Below, piece by piece: positions 50,898 through 57,736 of a DNA stretch of 64,000 bases. The translations under genes and the position numbers were made by a program. Numbering within the stretch: the first letter of the stretch is position 1; each line of letters opens with the position of its first letter. The DNA comes from Hymenobacter properus. GTDB lineage: Bacteria > Bacteroidota > Bacteroidia > Cytophagales > Hymenobacteraceae. Under the pieces are notes generated by a model. It did no database searches. It saw only the letters and a list, made by a program, of their open reading frames with translations, and was not told where the DNA came from. Location: positions 434,001 through 498,000 of the forward strand of contig NZ_JADQDP010000004.1 of assembly GCF_015694735.1 (NCBI RefSeq). Reading direction: 5' to 3'.

Positions 50898-50993
50898 TTA
50901 GATGTGGTCGAAAAAGTCCACCGATTTGTAGAAGAGCCAGAAGCAGCCAAGGCCGGCGGCGGACAGAATGGGGGCAAGCAGCAGAGGGGGCAT
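50898..50993 (-). CDS. 31-residue membrane peptide at the head of the kdp operon
   Basis: The minus-strand frame from ATG at 50993 to TAA at 50900-50898 gives 31 residues: a hydrophobic helix LLLAPILSAAGLGCFWLFYK, then SVDFFDHI. It is 13 bases upstream of kdpF. The size, single helix with aromatic/charged end, and operon position suggest an extra small Kdp-associated peptide. No family is recalled with certainty. Supporting points are the strict operon spacing and the sensible membrane topology. Confidence 0.6.
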   Translation of the reverse strand: MPPLLLAPILSAAGLGCFWLFYKSVDFFDHI

Positions 50994-51132
50994 ACCGAGG
51001 TTGAATAATTGGTTGCGCAGGCCATTGCCAACGCCGGCCCGAAGTCTCCGGTCGGCTGTCTTTGCCAATACAATTCTTTGTTAATCAGATAGTAATTTTT
51101 TAAAATAATCAATTCACAAATACCCCGAACGC

Positions 51133-51187
51133 AAGAAACCGGGTCATTCTGACCCGGTGCGGCGGTCAGAATAACCCGGTTTCTTAA
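51133..51187. terminator. Long hairpin between the thioredoxin gene and the kdp operon
   Basis: AAGAAACCGGGTCATTCTGA pairs with TCAGAATAACCCGGTTTCTT with one mismatch across a 9-13 base loop. It lies 36 bases after the stop of the gene at 51223 and before the kdp start, so it separates two minus-strand units. Confidence 0.75.
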
Positions 51188-51222
51188 GTGTCAGCAGCGG
51201 CTCAGGAGCCGGCGGCGATGAG

Positions 51223-52359
51223 CTACTTTATCAGCTTCGCCAGTGTCGTTTTCAACTCCTCGCCGCGCAGGTTAGCGGCTACAATTTTACCGGTGGGGTC
51301 AACCAAAAAATTCTGCGGGATGGCGCGCACGTGGTAGCGCTGGGCAGCCTCGTTCTGCCAGCCCTTCAGGTCCGACACCTGCGTCCAGGCGAGGTGGTCG
51401 TCTTCTACCGCTTTCAGCCATTTGGCCCGGCCTTTTTCGTCGTCGAGCGACACGCCCAAGATATCAAAATTGCGGCCCTTGAACTCGTTGTACACCTTGG
51501 TTACATTCGGATTTTCAGCACGGCAAGGACCGCACCAGCTGGCCCAGAAGTCAACCAGCACGTACTTGCCGCGGTAGTCGGCCAAACTCACGGTTTTGCC
51601 ATCGGGGGTTTTCTGGCTGAAGGCCGGAGCCGGCTGCCCAACGGCCGTTTCCTTCAGGCCCTGCACTATTTCGCCATATTCATGCCCTTGCGGGCTGTTT
51701 TTCAGTGCCGGGCTTAGCGCCTCGTAAAGCGGGCCCACGGTGGCATACTGGGGCACTTCCATGCTGCGCAATCCCAACAGAGCATCCAGACTTGCCCAGG
51801 AGTTAGGGTTGGCTTTGATGAATTTATAGTAACCCTGCGTCATCTCCTTGCTGAAACCTTCAAATTGGGCCTGCATACGCTCCCTAAACGCGGGGTCGTT
51901 GCGCTCCGCTTCAGTGGCTTTCCGGTTTTCGGCCCCAGCGGCTTTCATGCGGTCCATTACCGGCTGCACGGCCGCCGTTAGTCGGAGGTAGTCGGCCATA
52001 GCGAGACCGCCCTTGAAGGTGGCGTGCGCCAGCGAATCGGGGCTGGTGATGGCCAGCGTGCCGGGCTCTAGGAAGATGCGGGCCCGGTCGCCCATCGGCC
52101 CAAACAAGGTAGTCAATCGGCCTTTGCGGCGAAACACCAGGTCGGCGGTAACGGGGGCGTCGGCGGTACCTCTCATCTCAAACGCGCCGTTTTTCAGCGT
52201 CGCCGAATCGGCTATTTGCATACCCCGCACAAGGTACAGCTTCGCCGGTGCATTCAGGCTGCCCAATTTCCCTTTAATGGTGTAAGAAAACGGCGCTGGG
52301 GTTTGCGCTTGGGCCAGGCACGGCAGGGCCAGCAGCGCAGCTAGTAGAGTCTTTTTCAT
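51223..52359 (-). CDS. TlpA-like thiol-disulfide oxidoreductase (DUF4369 + thioredoxin)
   Basis: A protein of 378 residues. A signal peptide (1-18) is followed by a DUF4369-type beta domain (about 22-115, FSYTIKGKLGSLNAPAKLYL), a helical linker, and a thioredoxin domain from about 240 with FWASWCGPCRAENP (Cys276 and Cys279) and the cis-Pro in RAIPQNFLVD. Such periplasmic proteins reduce or pass disulfides in Bacteroidota. It lies between the sigma-54 activator and kdp on the same strand, with a hairpin downstream. Confidence 0.88.
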   Translation of the reverse strand: MKKTLLAALLALPCLAQAQTPAPFSYTIKGKLGSLNAPAKLYLVRGMQIADSATLKNGAFEMRGTADAPVTADLVFRRKGRLTTLFGPMGDRARIFLEPGTLAITSPDSLAHATFKGGLAMADYLRLTAAVQPVMDRMKAAGAENRKATEAERNDPAFRERMQAQFEGFSKEMTQGYYKFIKANPNSWASLDALLGLRSMEVPQYATVGPLYEALSPALKNSPQGHEYGEIVQGLKETAVGQPAPAFSQKTPDGKTVSLADYRGKYVLVDFWASWCGPCRAENPNVTKVYNEFKGRNFDILGVSLDDEKGRAKWLKAVEDDHLAWTQVSDLKGWQNEAAQRYHVRAIPQNFLVDPTGKIVAANLRGEELKTTLAKLIK

Positions 52360-52463
52360 GAAAGCGAAGGATGGAGGTGAAATGTGTACAGAGCGAACAG
52401 GCCGCCGAACAGAGCGCTAACGTTCAACTACCTTTGAACAGTACATCAGCACAGGCCAATGTT

Positions 52464-53816
52464 CTACAGCCCATACTCCTGAATCTTGCGGTAGAGTGTT
52501 TTGGTGCCAATGCCGAGCTGGCGGGCTGCCTCCATCTTATTCCCGCCGGTGTCGAGCAGCACCTGCCGAATCTGACGCTTCTCCATCGTGCGCAGGGTGC
52601 GGTCGGCGGCCTCGTCGAGGCCGGGGGCGGGCGGCAGGTGGTGGAACTCGGGCGGCAGGTCGTCCACGGTCAGCGTGTCGCCATCGGCCAGGATGGCGGC
52701 GCGCTCCAGCACGTTCTTCAGCTCACGCACGTTGCCGCGCCAGTCGTGGCGCACGAGCTGCTCCAAGGCTTCGGGCTCGAGGCCGCGCAGGCGGCGGCGC
52801 AACTTGGCGGCAAAGAATTGCAGGAAGTAATTGGCCAGCTCCGGCACGTCGGCGCGGCGCTCGTTCAGGCCCGGCACGGGCACCGTGAACACGGCCAGGC
52901 GGTAGTACAGGTCGGGGCGGAAATGGCCGGCGTCGGCCTCCTGGCGCAGGTTACGGTTGGTGGCGGCCACAATGCGCACGTCCACGCTCGTGGGCCGGGT
53001 ATCGCCCAGTTTGGTGAACTGCCGCATCTCAAGCACCCGCAGAAACTTGGCCTGCACGTTCAATTCCAGCTCCCCAATCTCATCCAGAAAAAGGGTGCCG
53101 CCGCTGGCTTCTTCCAGCAGCCCCTTCTTATCGGCCAGCGCCCCTGTGAAAGCCCCTTTCTTATACCCAAACAGCTCCGATTCCAGTAAATCCTTCGGGA
53201 ACGCCGAGCAGTTCACGGCCACAAAGGGCTTGCTGCGGCGCGCGCTGGCCTGATGGATGGCCTGGGCAAACAGCTCCTTGCCTGCGCCGGTGGGCCCTTC
53301 GAGCAGCACCGTCGAGTCGGTGGGGGCGGCGCGCTGGGCCAGGCGCTTGGCTTGCTCCAGAGCGGGCGCGTGCCCAATCATCGAGTCGAAGCTGTACTGG
53401 GCGCCCACTTTCTTCTCCAAATCGGCCACCCGGCGCTGCAGGCGGGCTTTCTCGGCGGCGCGCTCCACCACTACCACCAGCTGGTCGTCGGCGTCGCCTT
53501 TGGTCAGGTAGTCGAAGGCGCCTTCCTTCATGGCGCGCACGCCGTCGGGGATGGTACCGTAGGCTGTCATCAGTACCACTTCGGCCAGGGGGGCGAGGGC
53601 TTTGTAGCGGGGCAGCAGGTCGAGGCCACGGCCGTCGGGCAGCTTCACGTCGCTGAGCACTACGAGGATGTCGGCGGAGTATTCGCGCAACAGGTCGAGG
53701 CCGCGCCGGGCGTCGGGGGCCTGGCGCACGGAGTAGCCTTCCAATTCCAAGGTGCGGGCCACGGCCTGGCGCAGCATGGCTTCGTCGTCGATGAGCAGCA
53801 GGGTGCCGGTCGGCAT
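52464..53816 (-). CDS. NtrC-family sigma-54 response regulator
   Basis: A protein of 450 residues. Residues 1-120 are a receiver (LLLIDDE, phospho-Asp56 in VLSDVKLPDGRG, Lys at YLTKGD). Residues about 143-370 are the AAA+ domain with Walker A GPTGAGKE (174-181), the sigma-54 contact GAFTGA (221-226), GGTLFLDEIGEL and RLAVFTVPVPGLNERR. The C-terminus is a Fis-type HTH (GNKMEAARQLGIGTKTLYRK). In Bacteroidota such regulators sit near kdp operons; with the kinase at 41545 it may replace KdpE. The ATG at 53816 fits the family start. Confidence 0.93.
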   Translation of the reverse strand: MPTGTLLLIDDEAMLRQAVARTLELEGYSVRQAPDARRGLDLLREYSADILVVLSDVKLPDGRGLDLLPRYKALAPLAEVVLMTAYGTIPDGVRAMKEGAFDYLTKGDADDQLVVVVERAAEKARLQRRVADLEKKVGAQYSFDSMIGHAPALEQAKRLAQRAAPTDSTVLLEGPTGAGKELFAQAIHQASARRSKPFVAVNCSAFPKDLLESELFGYKKGAFTGALADKKGLLEEASGGTLFLDEIGELELNVQAKFLRVLEMRQFTKLGDTRPTSVDVRIVAATNRNLRQEADAGHFRPDLYYRLAVFTVPVPGLNERRADVPELANYFLQFFAAKLRRRLRGLEPEALEQLVRHDWRGNVRELKNVLERAAILADGDTLTVDDLPPEFHHLPPAPGLDEAADRTLRTMEKRQIRQVLLDTGGNKMEAARQLGIGTKTLYRKIQEYGL

Positions 53817-53843
53817 GGGCAGATTTAATGGGTTTGGGCCCAT

Positions 53844-53877
53844 CAAAGCTACCGCTGCCCGGTTTGGCACAGGCCAA
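53844..53877 (-). promoter_or_regulatory. Promoter of the sigma-54 activator gene (TTG-N23-TAGCTTTG)
   Basis: On the minus strand TAGCTTTG (53851-53844) matches TAnnTTTG exactly, with TTG at 53877-53875, 23 bases before. The start point would give a leader of about 20 bases. Confidence 0.5.
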
Positions 53878-53963
53878 AATGCCCCAAATGCCTACCCCGG
53901 CCATTAGAACGGTAGTCATTCAATGAGCCAAAGCAGGGGCTTCGGGGCATTTGCTCGGTCGGC

Positions 53964-54338
53964 TTAGCCGCGGCGCAAGCCCAGGCGCTCCACGGTTTCG
54001 CCTTCGAAGTCGAACTCGATGAGAATGGCGGGCTCCTCCCCCACCACCCAGCCGTCGTGGCCGGGCGCGATGGCCACGGCCTGCGGGGCCACAAACTCTT
54101 CCACCATGCCGTCGGCGTACTGAATGCTGATGCGGCCGCTGGCCAGAAAGCCCACATGCGCGTGCATGCACAAGGGCGTGCCCACAATGTCCTTCAGGTT
54201 TTTCGACCAGCGAAAGCCCACCGGATACACAATGCGCTTCACGCGGGCATTGCCGGTGGGCACCACGTCAACGAGTACGCCACCGACTTCGCGGTGCGTG
54301 GCGCCCTTCATCGGGCCGAGTAGGGAGGAGTTTTCCAT
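53964..54338 (-). CDS. Cupin-domain protein
   Basis: A small single-cupin protein of 124 residues. VKRIVYPVGFRWSKNLKDIV, CMHAHVGFLASGRISIQYAD and VAIAPGHDGWVVGEEPAILI give the two cupin motifs, with His residues in MHAHVG and PGHDGW as probable metal ligands. No signal peptide. Substrate unknown; relatives are conserved Bacteroidota proteins without assigned function. Confidence 0.75.
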   Translation of the reverse strand: MENSSLLGPMKGATHREVGGVLVDVVPTGNARVKRIVYPVGFRWSKNLKDIVGTPLCMHAHVGFLASGRISIQYADGMVEEFVAPQAVAIAPGHDGWVVGEEPAILIEFDFEGETVERLGLRRG

Positions 54339-54360
54339 GCCCTAACCTACGCATTTTGCC

Positions 54361-54957
54361 TTATTTCTTCGCAGGCGCTACCACCACCATCGTGTTGGCG
54401 GCCAACGGAATTTCGCGGGCCGTTTCGAAAGCGCCGGGCTCGGTGGCCGTTTCTTCCACCCGGCGCTGAACAATGCGCAGGTGCCGGCCGTCTTCGTTCA
54501 GCACGGCCAGGTCCTGGCTGATGCCAGTAGCCGCTTGGTAGCTGCGGAAGCCCAGCAGCGTGCCGGCCGGGAAATTGGCGGCTTTGGCCTTGGCAGCATC
54601 CACTACGTCGGGCTTGCCGGCGAATTTCCCTAGGTCGATGTCCTGTGGCTTGCTGCCCTGCAGCAGCAGGTGGGCGCTGGTGCGCGGGTGGGCGGGGTCG
54701 TCGGGGTTGGGTGCGGGCTTGAAGGCGAAGGCCAGCTTGAGGGTTTCGGCATCCTTGAGCTGGGGCGCAGCGGCTGGCGCGGAGCTAGTGGCCGCGGCGT
54801 CGGGAGCCGTAGCTGCTTCCGCTTTTGCCGAATCGACCGCAATGGGGACGTCGGGCGCGGTGTTAGCGGTGGGCGCCGAGGTAACAGGGGCCGTTTGGTT
54901 GCAGCTCGCGGCCAGGAGCGAGAGGGTGGCGCTCAAAAACAAGGTGGTACGTTTCAT
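54361..54957 (-). CDS. Lipoprotein of unknown function
   Basis: A protein of 198 residues. The signal ends in LAASC, so Cys19 carries the lipid. A low-complexity Ala/Pro/Thr linker (about 20-68) leads to a globular part with LAFAFKPAPNPDDPAHPRTS, GTLLGFRSYQAATGISQDLA and RHLRIVQRRVEETATEPGAF. No family is recognised. It lies 22 bases from the cupin gene on the same strand and may be co-transcribed with it. Confidence 0.7.
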   Translation of the reverse strand: MKRTTLFLSATLSLLAASCNQTAPVTSAPTANTAPDVPIAVDSAKAEAATAPDAAATSSAPAAAPQLKDAETLKLAFAFKPAPNPDDPAHPRTSAHLLLQGSKPQDIDLGKFAGKPDVVDAAKAKAANFPAGTLLGFRSYQAATGISQDLAVLNEDGRHLRIVQRRVEETATEPGAFETAREIPLAANTMVVVAPAKK

Positions 54958-55021
54958 AAAAACGGCTTGCTCCGGCCAACCGATTGGCTCGGAAAAGCAA
55001 GATTAAGCAAAAGCAGGCGCA

Positions 55022-56212
55022 TCAGCCCACTTCCGGCGCGGGTGCCCGGCGCGTGGCCCATAAACCCAGCAACGGCCCCGGCGCCAGCAGCCAAAACCAA
55101 TAGCGCGCGTCCAGCTGCGGGTGCAGCGCCGCAAACGCCTGCAAACTCACAATGGTGAGCGCAAACCCCAGGCAGGTAACCAGCGTCAGGGCCGTGCCCT
55201 TGGTGGCGGCCGGTGCCTGCTGCGCCACCAGCGTGGAAAACTGCGGCGAGTCGGCTACCACGGCCATGCCCCACAAGGCCATCAGGGCGCCAAAGGCCCA
55301 CAGGGGCAGCGCCAGCAGCAGCGGACTTAGCAGGCAGCAGGCCCCCGAAATGGCCAACGCCAGCCGGGCCGTGCGGCGGCTTCCCACGCGCTGAGCCAGG
55401 TAGCCGCCGGCCACGCAGGCCGGCGCCCCCACCGCAATGATGCCAAACGCCCAGCCCGGCCCGAGCAAGCCACTGCCCGGGTGCCGCTGCGCATACGCCG
55501 CCAGCCACAGCGGCACAAACGCCCAGAACGTGTACAGCTCCCACATGTGCCCGAAGTAGCCCAGCGCGGCTGCCCGAAACGGCCTGTCCCGGAACACCTG
55601 CCAGACCGCGCCTGGCTGCAGCCGGCTGCCGGGGCGGCGAAAAGGCCCATCGGGCACGCGCCACCACAGCAGCACCCCGCCCGACAGGGCCAGGCCCGAG
55701 GTGGCCAGCACCACGCCGCGCCAGCCCTCGCCCGCGGCCAGCAGGCGCAGCAGGTGCGGCAAGGCCGTGCCCAGCACCAGGGCGCCTACCAGGTACCCCA
55801 GCGCCCGGCCTAGCCCACCTTCGGTGTAATCAGCGGCGATTTTCATGCCCACGGGGTAGATGCCGGCCAGGAAAAACCCCACCGCAAACCGCAGCACCAG
55901 CAGCGTAGTCGTGGTCTGGCCCGGCAGCAACAGGCCGGCGTTAAACAGGCTGCCGGCAATGGCACACAGCAAAAACAGCTTCGAGGGCGACATACGGTCG
56001 GCCAGCGCGAATAGGGCAAAAACCAGCGTGCCCACAATGAAGCCAAACTGCACCGCCGACACCACCGTGCTCAGCGGCGTGCCCACGAGGCGAGCCTCGT
56101 GCAACAGGCCGGGCAGCACGGCATTGCCTGCAAACCACAGCGAAGTACAGGCAAATTGTGCGGCCACCACCAACGGCAGCACCCGGCTAGCCGGCGGGGG
56201 AAAGGTTTTCAA
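55022..56212 (-). CDS. MFS transporter
   Basis: A protein of 396 residues with 12 hydrophobic segments. The loop between helices 2 and 3 reads LADRMSPSKLF, the MFS motif A, and LRFAVGFFLAGIYPVGMKIA in helix 4 resembles sugar or drug transporters. Typical size for the family. It is an inner-membrane secondary carrier; no neighbour shows the substrate. Confidence 0.88.
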   Translation of the reverse strand: MKTFPPPASRVLPLVVAAQFACTSLWFAGNAVLPGLLHEARLVGTPLSTVVSAVQFGFIVGTLVFALFALADRMSPSKLFLLCAIAGSLFNAGLLLPGQTTTTLLVLRFAVGFFLAGIYPVGMKIAADYTEGGLGRALGYLVGALVLGTALPHLLRLLAAGEGWRGVVLATSGLALSGGVLLWWRVPDGPFRRPGSRLQPGAVWQVFRDRPFRAAALGYFGHMWELYTFWAFVPLWLAAYAQRHPGSGLLGPGWAFGIIAVGAPACVAGGYLAQRVGSRRTARLALAISGACCLLSPLLLALPLWAFGALMALWGMAVVADSPQFSTLVAQQAPAATKGTALTLVTCLGFALTIVSLQAFAALHPQLDARYWFWLLAPGPLLGLWATRRAPAPEVG

Positions 56213-56292
56213 CTCAATGAAGTGCAGGGTGGGAAGAGGACGCTAAACTAACGCACCGCGCCGTGGCCTACCATCGCCACCGCTACGGGCAG

Positions 56293-56323
56293 CAAAAAGC
56301 CCCGCCGAAATGGGCGGGGCTTT
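56293..56323. terminator. Stock terminator variant
   Basis: AAAAAGCCCCGCCGAAATGGGCGGGGCTTT: a shorter stem (GCCCCGCC/GGGCGGGGC) between the MFS gene start and the end of the gene at 56341. Confidence 0.75.
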
Positions 56324-56340
56324 GAGCAAGACGAATTGTG

Positions 56341-56634
56341 TTACCAGCGGCGACCGCCGTGGCCCCAGCCACGGCCCCGGTAGCCGTAGGGCCGGGGGGC
56401 GTAGTACACCGGCCGCGGTGCATAGTACACGGGCGCGGGGGCGTAGTACACGGGAGGAGGCGGCGGCACGGCATACACCACCGGCGGGCGGGGCGCGTAG
56501 TAGCGCGGGCCGTAGTAGACCCCGGGCGGCGGGTAGCCAATGCCCACGTTAACCCGAACCTGGGCCTGCGCGGCCTGGCTGCTCAGCAGCAACAGGCAGA
56601 GGCCGAAAGCGAGAAATAATGACTTGGTCCGCAT
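56341..56634 (-). CDS. Small secreted Tyr/Pro-rich protein
   Basis: A protein of 97 residues. A signal peptide (1-24, ending AQAQ) is followed by a low-complexity part built from YYAPRP/VYYAPAP repeats and a Gly/Arg-rich end (GYRGRGWGHGGRRW). The tyrosine-proline repeats suggest an extended, surface-exposed or cross-linkable peptide. No family with known activity. Confidence 0.65.
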   Translation of the reverse strand: MRTKSLFLAFGLCLLLLSSQAAQAQVRVNVGIGYPPPGVYYGPRYYAPRPPVVYAVPPPPPVYYAPAPVYYAPRPVYYAPRPYGYRGRGWGHGGRRW

Positions 56635-56725
56635 AATACATGGTGCGCCGAAGCGCGCTAGTGAATGAAGAAAGACAAATTATGGGCTTTAGACGAAAAC
56701 AGCGGCGCCGGGTTTAATGGTTCGG

Positions 56726-57712
56726 CTAGGGAATCTGGACGCGGTAGGTGGCGTTGGTGGCGCCGCCAAACAGGCCATAGCCCTGGCGCATGTTGCCGGC
56801 CAGCGGAGCGGGTTCGGCAAAGGGGTTGCCGTCAGCGTCGTAGTAGCGGCGGTTGGAGAGGTAAAAGTTGTAGGCATCGGCCGTGAGGCTGCTCACCGTA
56901 ACTTCGATGAAGGCCGGCGGCGGGCACACGCCCGGCGTGTAGCAGCCGGTATTGTAGCGCACGTCGGCGTTGAGGGTCAGGCGCTCGCCGTTGTGGTTGG
57001 TGTCGGCGTAGGGGTGGATGCCGTAGGCCCCGAGGCTGTACTGCTGCTGGGCGCTCGACAACTGAAACTGGTCGATGCTGATGCCGCTGTCGTCGTCCTC
57101 GTCTGTTCGCAGGTCGCCATAAGCGGTGGGCTGCCCCTGCGCATTGAGGGCACGCGCAAACACCAGGTAGTAATTATCGGCGCCGGCATCGTCGCGCACG
57201 CTCACGCTGAGGCGGCCCGTGGCGGTGCCATAAACGGTGGCCCCTCGCTTCTGAAATGACACGCTTTCAATGGTGGGCGCGGCCGGTAGGGTCAGCGTGC
57301 TTTCAGCGGTTTCGAGGCCCGGCAACGTGGCGCGCAGCGTGTAGGGCTGGCCCGGCTGGGGCCGGAACCCCAGCACCGGGCGGTAGTAGCCGGGGTCGCC
57401 GCGGTAGCTGGCCGAAAAATTACTGCCCACCGGCCGGTAGCGCTCCACCACACGGCCGGCGGCGTCGCGCAGCTCCACGGCGGCATCGGTCCGGCCCTGA
57501 GGGCGTTCGGTACTGAACACGTGCTGGCTGTTGCTCACGTAAAGCTGGCGCTGCTGAAATAGCTCCTGATACGACGAATCTTGCGGGGCCTGCGTGAGCA
57601 CGTAGAACAACGACACACGCGGCGTGTGCGGCGGCTCGGGCAGGCCGGCGTCCGATTCGCAGCCGGCCAGGGCCGCGGCGGCGAGGAGCAGAGCGAGGGA
57701 TAGGTTTTTCAT
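56726..57712 (-). CDS. DUF4249 lipoprotein, partner of a TonB receptor
   Basis: A protein of 328 residues. The lipobox LAGC gives Cys17. VSLFYVLTQAPQDSSYQELF, PQPGQPYTLRATLPGLETAE, TLPAAPTIESVSFQKRG and VTVSSLTADAYNFYLSNRRY fit DUF4249. Such lipoproteins are encoded beside TonB receptors in Bacteroidota and probably help bind the ligand outside. An alternative ATG at 57733 is only 3 bases from the receptor stop and would allow coupling, but adds residues before the signal. Confidence 0.85.
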   Translation of the reverse strand: MKNLSLALLLAAAALAGCESDAGLPEPPHTPRVSLFYVLTQAPQDSSYQELFQQRQLYVSNSQHVFSTERPQGRTDAAVELRDAAGRVVERYRPVGSNFSASYRGDPGYYRPVLGFRPQPGQPYTLRATLPGLETAESTLTLPAAPTIESVSFQKRGATVYGTATGRLSVSVRDDAGADNYYLVFARALNAQGQPTAYGDLRTDEDDDSGISIDQFQLSSAQQQYSLGAYGIHPYADTNHNGERLTLNADVRYNTGCYTPGVCPPPAFIEVTVSSLTADAYNFYLSNRRYYDADGNPFAEPAPLAGNMRQGYGLFGGATNATYRVQIP

Positions 57713-57736
57713 GGGGATGACAGGCGGCGTCATGGC

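Noticed and set aside
50994..51222. Sigma-54 promoter (-24/-12) for the kdp operon
   Set aside because: TGGCA-like sites near 51025 and 51065 on the minus strand do not have GC at the required distance from GG, so no site could be supported.
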